NCBI RefSeq assembly: GCF_003466125.1
Contig: NZ_QSOC01000006.1
Span: 77,720 to 141,719, forward strand
Direction: 5' to 3'
Length of the DNA: 64,000 bases
Origin: Collinsella sp. TM10-22
GTDB lineage: Bacteria > Actinomycetota > Coriobacteriia > Coriobacteriales > Coriobacteriaceae
In this document: positions 1 to 7,281 of the stretch, one piece after another
How positions within the stretch are numbered: the stretch's first letter is position 1
Layout: every line of letters starts with the position of its first letter
Notes under the pieces: generated by a model
What the model saw: only the letters and a program-made list of their open reading frames with translations
Databases searched by the model: none
Told to the model about the DNA's origin: nothing
Program-made: the position numbers and the translations under genes

Positions 1-910
1 TATAGAACGGGTTGACGATATCCATCGCGAGCATCTGGGGGTTGGAGTTATTGGCGAGTAGCCAAGCGCCTTGACCCAGATAGTTGAGGATAAGGGCCGC
101 CTTAACAAACGGCCAGGATGCATAGATGTTTGCTTTGCCCACGTGGCCCATGTCCGAGTAGAGCGCCTCGGCACCGGTTGTCGACAGGAAGACAAAGCCG
201 AGCACCATGATGCCCGAATGGTTGATGGGCGAGAACAGGAACATGATGCCGCGAATGGGGTTGAGCGCGCGCAGGATGGACAGGTTTCCGAGCATGTTGA
301 ACAGGCCGGCGCCAGCCAAGAACAGGAACCACAGCGTCATGAGCGGGCCGAAGAGCTTGCCGATTGACGAGGTGCCGGCGCGCTGCATGGCAAATAGGCC
401 GCAGATAATGATGATGGTAATAATGATGACGTTGGTCTGGCCGTCACCCAAAAGCGCATGGCCCCACTCGATGGTGCGCAAGCCCTCGATGGCCGTGGTA
501 ACCGTGACGGCGGGGGTGAGGATGCCGTCGGCAAGCAGCGCCGCGCCGCCGATCATGGCGGGTAGAATCAGCCATGGTGCCACCTTGCGTACTAGGCTGA
601 ATAGGGCGAAGATGCCGCCCTCGTTATGGTTATCGGCCTTCATGGCGATCAGCACGTACTTGACCGTGGTCACGAGTGTCATGGTCCAGATAACGAGTGA
701 AAGCGCGCCCAGGATCATGTCCTCGCTGACGGTTCCGATGCCGCCGTTGTTGGCGACGATTGACTTCATGGTGTACATGGGGCTCGTGCCGATGTCGCCA
801 TAGACGACGCCGAGCGTTACGAGCAACATGCCAGCGGAGAGGGGGATGGCGCCATGCCCGCCCTGACTATGCTGGTCTTGGAGGCTTGCCTCCAACTTGT
901 TGTGTGCCAC
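1..910 (-). CDS. kup: Kup-type potassium uptake permease (3' part outside window)
   Basis: K+/H+ symporter of the KUP/HAK family, in the cytoplasmic membrane. Only the N-terminal ~303 residues lie in the window; the gene runs off the left edge. Translating the minus strand shows the family signature [15 protein letters not shown] near residue 25, followed by several hydrophobic helices (for example [18 protein letters not shown]) and the conserved segment [15 protein letters not shown]. The GTG at 910 is preferred because AAGGGAG lies five bases upstream; an in-frame ATG at 928 has a poorer ribosome site. The leader contains an 8-bp inverted repeat just before the start. It is not in an obvious operon: the DMT gene upstream is separated by a perfect palindrome. 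Confidence 0.92.
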   Translation of the reverse strand, partial: MAHNKLEASLQDQHSQGGHGAIPLSAGMLLVTLGVVYGDIGTSPMYTMKSIVANNGGIGTVSEDMILGALSLVIWTMTLVTTVKYVLIAMKADNHNEGGIFALFSLVRKVAPWLILPAMIGGAALLADGILTPAVTVTTAIEGLRTIEWGHALLGDGQTNVIIITIIIICGLFAMQRAGTSSIGKLFGPLMTLWFLFLAGAGLFNMLGNLSILRALNPIRGIMFLFSPINHSGIMVLGFVFLSTTGAEALYSDMGHVGKANIYASWPFVKAALILNYLGQGAWLLANNSNPQMLAMDIVNPFY

Positions 911-931
911 GTGGACTCCCTTAGACATCCG

Positions 932-954
932 GTTATCTGTCCTGAGCAGATAAC
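932..954. promoter_or_regulatory. Inverted repeat in kup leader
   Basis: GTTATCTG and CAGATAAC form perfect 8-bp arms around a 7-base loop, ending about 20 bases before the ribosome site of kup. It could be an operator or a leader RNA hairpin. The leader is too short and lacks the multi-helix layout of a c-di-AMP riboswitch. Confidence 0.45.
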
Positions 955-1010
955 TTTTATGCCGTCTTTATACATACAAGAGCAGTTTGGCACATCGGGT
1001 ATTTTTAGAC

Positions 1011-1034
1011 AATAATCCCCAGCTGGGGATTATT
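1011..1034. promoter_or_regulatory. 24-bp perfect palindrome between DMT gene and kup
   Basis: AATAATCCCC and GGGGATTATT flank a central AGCT, giving a perfect palindrome. It lies downstream of the DMT transporter gene and upstream of kup, both on the minus strand. A T-run follows only on the plus strand, so it is not a textbook terminator for the DMT gene. An operator for kup or a weak terminator are both possible. Confidence 0.5.
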
Positions 1035-1068
1035 TTTGTACGCAGGTAGCATTTCAAAACAGGGGCTT

Positions 1069-1980
1069 TTAAGCGCGTACTGTCTGGGCGATACCGGCCT
1101 TGGCGCTTGCGCGCTTGCCAGCGAGTTCGCAAAAAATCGCGCCGCCGATGATAAGTGCGGCGCCCATCAGGCGGACTGGCGTTATAACTTCACCCAAAAG
1201 GACGGCGGAGAACACGACGGCCGAGAGCGGCTCGAGGTAGCCGACAACCGCGACGGTCTGCACGGGCAGCTTGGCGACGGCGCTAAAGTAGAGCAGGCAA
1301 CCGATGCCGGTGTTGACGACGCCGAGCATAGCGACGGCGCGCCAATCGATGCCTGCGGCGATGCCGGGGGAGAAAAACGAGGGAGCGCCTTGGGTGACGA
1401 GCGTAAGGACCAACGCGGTCACAAAGGCGGCGCTCAACTGGAGCGCGGAGTTCTCGAGACCCTCGATGTGTGGCGCACCCTTGCTAGCGATGACCATCAG
1501 CGCATAGCAAAATGCCGAGGCGATGCCGCAGACGATGCCCGCAATGGGCATGTTGCCGCCGAGACCTTGCGCTGCAATGAGAAAAGCGCCGCAGGCGACG
1601 GCGATAAAGCCGGCGATTTTGCTGCCGGTCAGTTTTTCGCCAAAGATAAACGGCGAGAGGGCCATGACGATGATGGGGCCGCAGTAGTACAGCAGCGAGG
1701 ATACGCCGACGCCGATCGTCTGGTAGGCGCGGAACAGAAAAATCCAGCTGGCGTCCAGCGCGGCTCCCGAGAGAAGGAGTGCTGCGGCTTCGCGGGGACG
1801 AGATGGCGCCTGCAGCTTATGGCGTTGGGTGATAACGAGGATGGTGACAAGCGAGAGGGCTCCCAGAAAGGTGCGCAGCAGCACGATATCGGAGCTCGGC
1901 AGCGCGATGGCAGCGGCGATGATGCCGTTGGAGCCAAACAATAGCAATGCTGCTAAGTACGTAAACAGTCCGTTGTTCAT
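1069..1980 (-). CDS. EamA/DMT-family transporter
   Basis: Drug/metabolite-superfamily exporter of 303 residues, the usual size for the two-EamA-domain, ten-helix form. Hydrophobic segments run the whole length (for example LFTYLAALLLFGSNGIIAAA at the N-terminus), with the second EamA repeat from about residue 150 (IAGIVCGIASAFCYALMVIA) and the terminal helices LMGAALIIGGAIFC. The substrate cannot be read from sequence. It is transcribed away from the LysR regulator at 2099, an arrangement typical of LysR-controlled exporters, so that protein probably regulates it. The ATG at 1980 is followed directly by the hydrophobic N-terminus. Confidence 0.88.
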   Translation of the reverse strand: MNNGLFTYLAALLLFGSNGIIAAAIALPSSDIVLLRTFLGALSLVTILVITQRHKLQAPSRPREAAALLLSGAALDASWIFLFRAYQTIGVGVSSLLYYCGPIIVMALSPFIFGEKLTGSKIAGFIAVACGAFLIAAQGLGGNMPIAGIVCGIASAFCYALMVIASKGAPHIEGLENSALQLSAAFVTALVLTLVTQGAPSFFSPGIAAGIDWRAVAMLGVVNTGIGCLLYFSAVAKLPVQTVAVVGYLEPLSAVVFSAVLLGEVITPVRLMGAALIIGGAIFCELAGKRASAKAGIAQTVRA

Positions 1981-2003
1981 GTGCTTCCGTCCCCTTTATA
2001 TCC

Positions 2004-2080
2004 GAACATGTTCACTATGGGTGAGGTGGCTATAGAAGAAAAGCGAATATAATGCATGGATAACATGATAAAAACTCATG
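2004..2080. promoter_or_regulatory. Divergent promoter/operator region, DMT exporter and LysR gene
   Basis: The 118-bp intergenic region holds a perfect 10-bp palindrome GAACATGTTC (2004-2013) and an inverted repeat CATGA-7-TCATG (2064-2080). The second contains the T-N11-A pattern typical of LysR-family binding sites and lies just before the ribosome site of the regulator, where autoregulation would be expected. Assignment to this regulator is inference. Confidence 0.45.
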
Positions 2081-2098
2081 TAAAGGTGGAGGGGTGCC

Positions 2099-2956
2099 GT
2101 GGAAACGAATATTCAAAAGATGCAGGTGCTGCTCGAGACCGTGCGCGCCGGCAGTTTTACGCGCGCCGCCGAGCGGATGAGCTATTCGCAGTCGGGCGTG
2201 AGCCGTATGGTGGCCGATCTTGAGGCAGACTGGGGCTTTAAAGTGCTCGATAGAAGCCGCGAGGGCGTAGTGCTTTCTTCCGATGGGCGGCAAGTTATGC
2301 CGGCGGTCGAGGCGTTATGCGAGGAATTTGTTCGTTTGCAGCGACGGGTGGATGAGATGCGTGGGCTCATGCGCGGCAAAATCTGCATCGGTACGTTTTC
2401 GAGTGTGGCGACCCATGTGCTGCCGCCGGTGATTGCGCGCTTTCGTGCCGATCACCCGGACGTCGATTATGAGTTGCTGATGGGCGATTACTCGGAGATT
2501 GAGCAATGGGTGGCGGAAGGGCGCTGCGACCTGGGCTTTATTCCGCGTGAGCCCCGAGGAAACGGCATGACATCGCGGGCGTTGGTGCAAGATGAGCTGA
2601 TGGCGGTGGTGCCGGCAAACTCTTCACTTGCCACTGCAAAGGCCGTTTCTCTTGCTGATTTTGCCAACGAGCAGTTTATTCTGCTGGAACGTGGCAGTGA
2701 CGATGAGATTACGCCACTGTTCCGTCGTGCGGGCCTGGCGGTGCGCTCGAAGCTGTCAACCTGGGATGACTATGCGATTATGGCCATGGTCGAGGACGGT
2801 CTGGGTGTGAGCATACTTCCGGCGCTCATCTTGCGCCGCTGCCAGTTCGATGTTGCCGTGCGTCCGCTCGAGGGACATCCTCATCGGCTGATCAATGCGA
2901 TATATCGCACGGCCGATGTTTCGCTTGCCGCCGCTCGTTTCCTCGAATACCTCTAA
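2099..2956 (+). CDS. LysR-family transcriptional regulator
   Basis: 285-residue LysR-type regulator. The N-terminal winged helix-turn-helix (residues about 1-62) contains the family pattern AGSFTRAAERMSYSQSGVSRMVADLE; the C-terminal effector-binding domain begins around residue 90 (GKICIGTFSSVATHVLPPVIARF) and includes the usual DLGFIPRE strand. The GTG start at 2099 follows a GGAGGGG ribosome site. It is divergent from the DMT exporter at 1069-1980, which it probably controls. The effector is unknown. Confidence 0.9.
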   Translation: METNIQKMQVLLETVRAGSFTRAAERMSYSQSGVSRMVADLEADWGFKVLDRSREGVVLSSDGRQVMPAVEALCEEFVRLQRRVDEMRGLMRGKICIGTFSSVATHVLPPVIARFRADHPDVDYELLMGDYSEIEQWVAEGRCDLGFIPREPRGNGMTSRALVQDELMAVVPANSSLATAKAVSLADFANEQFILLERGSDDEITPLFRRAGLAVRSKLSTWDDYAIMAMVEDGLGVSILPALILRRCQFDVAVRPLEGHPHRLINAIYRTADVSLAAARFLEYL

Positions 2957-3016
2957 ACGAGCGCACGTCGTTATCGCCTTGGGATAAATCTCGAGGTTTG
3001 GCTCATTTTATTTTTG

Positions 3017-3100
3017 AAATTGAACTTTTCGAAATAGCACGGCGTTATACTGCTGCCTAAATTGAACTTAGGTTCAATTCGTGTTCTACAAATTGAACTT
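3017..3100 (+). promoter_or_regulatory. Phased operator array upstream of HTH-aminotransferase gene
   Basis: The 11-base element AAATTGAACTT occurs three times, starting at 3017, 3059 and 3090. The middle copy is the left half of a perfect inverted repeat AATTGAAC-TTAG-GTTCAATT (3060-3079). Centre-to-centre spacings of 42 and 31 bp are close to four and three helical turns, so all copies face the same side of the DNA. A TATACT hexamer at 3046-3051 is a plausible -10 box, and the array brackets it. Autoregulation by the HTH domain encoded immediately downstream is inferred. Confidence 0.6.
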
Positions 3101-3119
3101 TGCCAGCAAGGAGGTTCTA

Positions 3120-4640
3120 GTGGCCCAAGAGACGTTTAGCGATCGCCTGCGACAGGCTATGTCCGATCGCGACGTTCGCCAGTCGGACGTGATCCGCGCA
3201 TCGGAGATGCTCGGCAAAAAACTCGGCAAGAGTCAGATGAGCCAATATGTGAGCGGCAAGACGATTCCGCGGCGCGATGTGGCAGAGCTGCTCGCCCGTA
3301 TTTTGGAGGTCGATGTTACCTGGCTGCTCGCCAGTGACGCCGATCAAGGCGAGACATCATCGCCCCGCAACGTTTCCAAACCCGAACCCAACCCCTCGGC
3401 TCAAATTGCAAGGAGCGACACCATGCGTACTTTTTCTAAATCCAGCAAGCTCGACAACGTCCTCTATGACGTGCGCGGTCCCGTCGTTGACGAGGCCGCC
3501 CGCATGGAGGACGAGGGCGAGCGCATTCTCAAGCTCAATATCGGCAACCCCGCGCCCTTTGGTTTTCGCACGCCCGACGAGGTCATTAAGGACATGCGCC
3601 AGCAGCTGCCCGACTGCGAAGGCTATTCCAACTCGCGCGGCCTGTTCTCCGCGCGCAAGGCGATCATGCAGTACTCGCAGATCAAGGGCCTGCCCAATGT
3701 TCAGATGGAGCACATCTACACGGGCAACGGTGTGTCCGAGCTCATTCAGCTTTCGATGAACGCACTGCTCGATAACGGCGACGAGATCCTGATTCCCAGC
3801 CCCGATTACCCGCTGTGGACGGCGTGCGCAACTCTTGCCGGCGGACATCCCGTGCACTATCTGTGCGACGAGCAGGCGGATTGGTATCCCGATCTGGAGG
3901 ATATGGAGTCCAAGATCACGAGCGCGACCAAAGCCCTCGTGATCATCAACCCCAACAACCCCACGGGTTCCGTCTATCCGCGCGAGGTGCTCGAGGGCAT
4001 CGTCGAGATTGCACGCAGGCATCAGCTGATGATCTTTGCTGATGAGATCTACGACCGTCTGTGCATGGACGGCTACGAGCACGTCTCCATTGCATCGCTT
4101 GCCCCCGACCTGCCCTGCGTTACGTTTAGCGGCCTGTCCAAGTCGCACATGATTGCGGGCTATCGCATCGGTTGGATGGTGCTTTCGGGCAACCAGCGCT
4201 GCATGAGCGACTTCATCATGGGCATCAACATGCTTTCCAACATGCGCCTGTGCTCCAACGTGCCGGCTCAATCGATCGTTCAGACGGCACTCGGTGGACA
4301 TCAGTCCGTCAACGACTACATCCGTCCCGGCGGCCGTGTCTACGAGCAGCGCAACTTTGTGTATGAGGCGCTCAACAAGATTGATGGCATCTCGGTGGTC
4401 AAGCCGCGTGCGGCGTTCTACATCTTCCCCAAGATGGATGTTAAGAAGTTCAACATCACCGATGACGAGCAGTTTGCCCTTGACCTGCTGCACGAGAAAA
4501 AGATCCTGATCACGCGCGGCGGCGGCTTTAACTGGGCCGAGCCCGACCACTTCCGCATCGTGTACCTGCCGCGCATGGAAGTACTAAAGGAGTCGCTCGA
4601 GGACCTCGCCGACTTCTTCGATCACTACCGCCAGAGCTAG
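3120..4640 (+). CDS. alaA: XRE-type HTH domain fused to AlaA-like alanine aminotransferase
   Basis: 506-residue fusion. Residues about 5-70 form a Cro/C1-type helix-turn-helix (SDRLRQAMSDRDVRQSDVIRA, then KSQMSQYVSGK). A proline-rich linker follows. From residue 102 onward the protein matches fold-type I PLP aminotransferases of the E. coli AlaA (YfbQ) type, which transaminate pyruvate and glutamate to alanine: SSKLDNVLYDVRGPV, NIGNPAPFGF, INPNNPTG, and the Schiff-base lysine Lys341 in GLSKSHMIAGYRIGW. The GTG at 3120 has AAGGAGG six bases upstream; a longer reading from 3081 would place that ribosome site inside the gene. A second ribosome site, AGGAG, sits seven bases before an in-frame ATG at 3423, exactly where E. 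coli AlaA-like proteins begin, so a stand-alone enzyme may also be made. Confidence 0.9.
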   Translation: MAQETFSDRLRQAMSDRDVRQSDVIRASEMLGKKLGKSQMSQYVSGKTIPRRDVAELLARILEVDVTWLLASDADQGETSSPRNVSKPEPNPSAQIARSDTMRTFSKSSKLDNVLYDVRGPVVDEAARMEDEGERILKLNIGNPAPFGFRTPDEVIKDMRQQLPDCEGYSNSRGLFSARKAIMQYSQIKGLPNVQMEHIYTGNGVSELIQLSMNALLDNGDEILIPSPDYPLWTACATLAGGHPVHYLCDEQADWYPDLEDMESKITSATKALVIINPNNPTGSVYPREVLEGIVEIARRHQLMIFADEIYDRLCMDGYEHVSIASLAPDLPCVTFSGLSKSHMIAGYRIGWMVLSGNQRCMSDFIMGINMLSNMRLCSNVPAQSIVQTALGGHQSVNDYIRPGGRVYEQRNFVYEALNKIDGISVVKPRAAFYIFPKMDVKKFNITDDEQFALDLLHEKKILITRGGGFNWAEPDHFRIVYLPRMEVLKESLEDLADFFDHYRQS

Positions 4641-4667
4641 TGGGATAGAAGTTCCGCACTATGAAAA

Positions 4668-4697
4668 GCTCCCTGCAGTTGCTTGGCTGCAGGGAGC
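4668..4697. terminator. Bidirectional terminator
   Basis: GCTCCCTGCAG and CTGCAGGGAGC form an 11-bp stem with an 8-base loop between the convergent aminotransferase and deformylase-like genes. TTTTC follows on the minus strand and CTTCTTG on the plus strand. Confidence 0.8.
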
Positions 4698-4715
4698 CTT
4701 CTTGAATTGGCGGAA

Positions 4716-5126
4716 CTATATAACGATTCCTTGGCAGTGGTCGATTTCGTGTTGGATGATCTCGGCGGTGTAGCCTGAGAAGTTTTTGATGCGGTGGACA
4801 AAGCTCTCGTCCAGATATTCCACCTTAATGCGGCGATAACGAGTGCAGGGACGCTCGCCGACGAGCGAAAGACATCCTTCACTCGTCTGGTAGGCGTTGA
4901 CCTTCTCAAGAATTTGAGGGTTGTACATCAGCAGCGCCCTGTTGTCGTCCTTTACGCAGATGATGCGCTTGCGTACGCCGATCATGTTGGCGGCAAGGCC
5001 CACGCACTCGTGCTCGTGTTCGTGCAGCGTGTCCAGAAGATCCTGCCCGGTCGCGGCGTCGTCGGGCCCCGCGTCTTCGGAAGGCAGGCGCAAAAAGAAC
5101 TCGGATTTCATGATGGGCTTAATCAT
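4716..5126 (-). CDS. Peptide deformylase-like protein with Gln-to-Met change in motif 1
   Basis: 136-residue member of the polypeptide deformylase fold, shorter than the usual 150-190. The metal ligands are all present: Cys85 in EGCLSL and His126/His130 in HEIDH with catalytic Glu127. Motif 1, normally GLAAPQVG, reads GLAANMIG, so the glutamine that stabilises the reaction intermediate is Met48. A family of short homologues with AANMIG is known from Clostridia, from memory, so this is probably a conserved subfamily rather than a mutation. Whether it removes formyl groups from nascent proteins or acts on another acyl peptide is open. It is a single gene convergent with the aminotransferase. 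Confidence 0.85.
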   Translation of the reverse strand: MIKPIMKSEFFLRLPSEDAGPDDAATGQDLLDTLHEHEHECVGLAANMIGVRKRIICVKDDNRALLMYNPQILEKVNAYQTSEGCLSLVGERPCTRYRRIKVEYLDESFVHRIKNFSGYTAEIIQHEIDHCQGIVI

Positions 5127-5340
5127 GGCGGGCTCCTTAAGGTGGATGCGTTTGGTTCAGGCCATGATACCGCGACATGTCGCATTAATGTGTGCACATA
5201 GATTCTGCAGCTAGATTGGATGGCGACACCATAAACTAATGGACGTTTTGCCGAGAGGCATGAATGTTTAAAGCGCAAAGAGTGCGCGACGGGCCCCGCG
5301 AATGGGGCGATGATGCCCGAGAGGGCCAAGAAGGAGTCTC

Positions 5341-6252
5341 ATGTCCGAGAACGAAGAGATCATGAACGAGACCGAGAACGAGACCATGGCTGCCGAGGTC
5401 GAGGCAGTCGAGACCGTGGAGACCGAAGCTGCCGAGGTTGAGGTTGCTGACGAGGTTTCCGCCGAGGAGGAGGCCGAGGTTGTCGAGGCCGCCGTTGATT
5501 ACGATGACGAAGAGCTGATGGACAAGATGCAGAAGGCCGCCCGCCTGCTGCGTAGCCGTCGCTTTGCTATTTCCAAGGAGGAGGAGGCCAAGGCCGAGCG
5601 CATGGCGAACATCGAGCGCGCCATCAAGCTTCTTGACCTCAAGCCCAAGATGGAGCAGAAGGAAATGTCCGACCTCCTGGGCATGCGTCTCCGTGAGCTC
5701 GATGGCCTGATGGCCGAGGCCGAGGCTGCCGATCTGGTCGGCCGCATCGACGACGCCGAGGGCGATATGCGCAAGATCGTTGTCTTCGCTGCCGAGGATG
5801 CCGCTGAGGGCCTGGTCGAGCTTGCCAATAAGAAGGAGAAGCTCCTGCCCGAGCTTTCTTACGAGGAGGCCACCGAGCTGATGGCCGCTCTCGATAAGGT
5901 TATCGCTCCGCTCGTCGCCATGGGCCTGGATGAGGACCGCGGTCCTCGCGGCGGCCGTGACGATCGTGGTGGCCGTGGCGGTGACCGTGGCGGCCGCGGC
6001 GGCTTTGGCGATCGCGGTGGCCGCGGTGGCGACCGTGGCGGTCGCGGTGGCGATCGTGGCGGCCGTGGCGGATTTGGTGACCGTGGCGGCGACCGTGGCG
6101 GTCGCGGCGGCTTTGGCGGCAACCGTGGTGGCTATGGCGACCGCGGTGGCAACCGTGGCGGCTTCGGCGGCAACCGTGGTAACGACCGCGGCGGTCGCGG
6201 TGGCGATCGTGGCGGCCGCAACGGCGGCGGCTTCCGCGGCAACCGCTTTTAG
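5341..6252 (+). CDS. Winged-helix protein with acidic N-terminus and long RGG-repeat tail
   Basis: 303 residues in three parts. Residues 1-60 are extremely acidic (Glu/Val/Ala-rich). Residues about 65-190 look like a MarR-type winged helix: a basic stretch LRSRRFAISKEEEAKAE, a helix pair around MEQKEMSDLLGMRLRELDGLM, and a wing around GDMRKIVVFAAEDA. Residues about 197-303 are almost wholly Arg, Gly, Asp, Phe and Asn in RGG, RGGDRGG and RGGFGDRGG repeats. RGG tails bind RNA and favour condensate formation in other proteins; a bacterial DNA/RNA-binding or phase-separating role is inference. The repetitive DNA at 5930-6250 is coding, not a CRISPR. An AAGGAG ribosome site precedes the ATG, with a ~90-base leader. 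A terminator hairpin follows at once. Confidence 0.85.
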   Translation: MSENEEIMNETENETMAAEVEAVETVETEAAEVEVADEVSAEEEAEVVEAAVDYDDEELMDKMQKAARLLRSRRFAISKEEEAKAERMANIERAIKLLDLKPKMEQKEMSDLLGMRLRELDGLMAEAEAADLVGRIDDAEGDMRKIVVFAAEDAAEGLVELANKKEKLLPELSYEEATELMAALDKVIAPLVAMGLDEDRGPRGGRDDRGGRGGDRGGRGGFGDRGGRGGDRGGRGGDRGGRGGFGDRGGDRGGRGGFGGNRGGYGDRGGNRGGFGGNRGNDRGGRGGDRGGRNGGGFRGNRF

Positions 6253-6254
6253 GG

Positions 6255-6411
6255 GTTACGCGGTTCTACGAACCGCGTAACTAGTTGACGCTACGCGCCA
6301 CCCAGGGCGACAATTTGTCATTCAAAAGGCAAGGCATGACCAGAAGGTCTATGCTTTGCCTTTTTCATGCCAACTTGTTCGCCCTGGGCGGCGCTCGCTG
6401 GCGTTGCCAAA
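6255..6411 (+). repeat. Composite repeat: terminator hairpin plus long imperfect palindrome (copy 1)
   Basis: It opens with a terminator-like hairpin GTTACGCGGTT / AACCGCGTAAC (6255-6281) just after the RGG gene. A nested palindrome of ~110 bases follows. Its outer arms, GCGCCACCCAGGGCGA and TCGCCCTGGGCGGCGC, pair with one mismatch; its inner arms, AAAAGGCAAGGCATGACC and GGTCTATGCTTTGCCTTTT, pair around an AGAA loop. The same arrangement starts again at 63909, where the hairpin and the next 64 bases up to AGAA align without gaps (44 of 64 identical by hand count). This is a dispersed structured element. Confidence 0.75.
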
Positions 6412-6433
6412 ACATCGGCATTACCTTGATTCG

Positions 6434-6483
6434 AACCTGCCAAAAAGGGACAGGTTGATTTTGGTCGGTTTTATCTGGACAAA
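6434..6483 (+). repeat. GGGACAGG hairpin repeat (copy 1)
   Basis: AACCTGcC / GGGACAGGTT forms a short hairpin followed by a stretch ending TTTTATCTGGACAAA. The reverse complement of 32648-32697 matches over 50 bases with few differences, so this is a dispersed repeat. Confidence 0.7.
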
Positions 6484-6500
6484 CGTGGCCGCCTATCGCA

Positions 6501-6562
6501 ATGTAGTCGTTTGGGACGTTCTTGTTTGACTGGTCGTTTAAGAACGTCCCCAACGACTACAT
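6501..6562. repeat. Large palindrome, 23-bp arms
   Basis: The arm ATGTAGTCGTT-t-GGGACGTTCTT (6501-6523) pairs with its inverse at 6540-6562 with a single mismatch, around a 16-base spacer. No gene is present. It could form a cruciform or a long RNA hairpin. Confidence 0.75.
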
Positions 6563-6565
6563 AGC

Positions 6566-6633
6566 ATGAGAGTGGATAATCTCCCGGTTTGAGCCTGTAT
6601 TCAAACTCAAAGTGGGAGATTATCCACTCTCAT
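6566..6633. repeat. Large palindrome, 20-bp perfect arms
   Basis: ATGAGAGTGGATAATCTCCC (6566-6585) and its exact inverse (6614-6633) flank a spacer with a further TTTGAG/CTCAAA pairing. It is the last of four palindromic units filling the 421 gene-free bases between the RGG gene and pdxT. No T-run follows on the minus strand beyond the pdxT stop, so a simple terminator role is unproven. Confidence 0.75.
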
Positions 6634-6673
6634 TTGTTGTGTGTCTGAAAATCCACGCTCGTTTCTACTCCGC

Positions 6674-7261
6674 CTACATTTGTAGGAACAGTTCGAGGAG
6701 GTGGGTGTCGTCGTCGAGTTCGGGATGGAAGGTGACGCCGAGCTGGTTGCCCTGGCGGGCGGCGACGATGCGCCCGTCGACTTTCGCTAAGGCCTTGGCG
6801 TCGCCGTGGACCTCGACGATGCGGGGCGCGCGGATAAACGTCAGCGGCACTTCACCGTCGATGCCGGCTATCTGCCCCTTGGTTCGAAAGCTGCCGAGCT
6901 GCCTGCCGTAGGCATTGCGCTCGACAAGTACATCCATGGTTGCCAAACGCGGCGTGCCCTTATCGTCGTGGGTGGCAAGATCGCGTGCCAAGAGAATCAA
7001 GCCGGCGCAGGTGCCCAGGACGGGCATGCCGTCCGCAATGCGAGCGCGAAGGTCCTCGAGCATCCCAAGCTCAGCAAGGAGTTTGCCTTGAACAGTCGAC
7101 TCGCCGCCGGGGAGGACCAGACGGTCAAAGTCCTGCTTCAAATCAGCCGCCTGCCTCAGTTCAATACAACGTGCGCCCAGCTCGGACAGCCTTGCCTCGT
7201 GCTCGACAAAAGCACCTTGGACCGCCAGCACGGCGACCGTCTGGTCTGCGTAATCGCTCAT
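6674..7261 (-). CDS. pdxT: Pyridoxal 5'-phosphate synthase, glutaminase subunit
   Basis: Class I-type glutamine amidotransferase that hydrolyses glutamine and channels ammonia to PdxS for PLP synthesis. 195 residues, normal length. The nucleophile is Cys85 in GTCAGLILL, with His179 and Glu181 in FHPEL completing the triad; LPGGEST near residue 50 is the oxyanion region and the N-terminus AVLAVQGAFVEHE is the PdxT signature. It starts 20 bases after pdxS ends, so the two form an operon. The divergent MocR-type gene is the likely regulator. Confidence 0.96.
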   Translation of the reverse strand: MSDYADQTVAVLAVQGAFVEHEARLSELGARCIELRQAADLKQDFDRLVLPGGESTVQGKLLAELGMLEDLRARIADGMPVLGTCAGLILLARDLATHDDKGTPRLATMDVLVERNAYGRQLGSFRTKGQIAGIDGEVPLTFIRAPRIVEVHGDAKALAKVDGRIVAARQGNQLGVTFHPELDDDTHLLELFLQM

Positions 7262-7281
7262 GTGCGATCCTTTCTACCGGA

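Noticed and set aside
910..1068. c-di-AMP (ydaO-type) riboswitch upstream of kup
   Set aside because: Leader too short and lacks the conserved multi-helix pattern; only two simple palindromes are visible.
3357..4550. 397-codon minus-strand frame opposite the aminotransferase
   Set aside because: Antisense shadow of a well-identified gene.
5930..6250. Tandem GGCGGCCGTGG-like repeats resembling a CRISPR or minisatellite
   Set aside because: The repeat lies in frame within the RGG protein and has codon-length periodicity without spacers.
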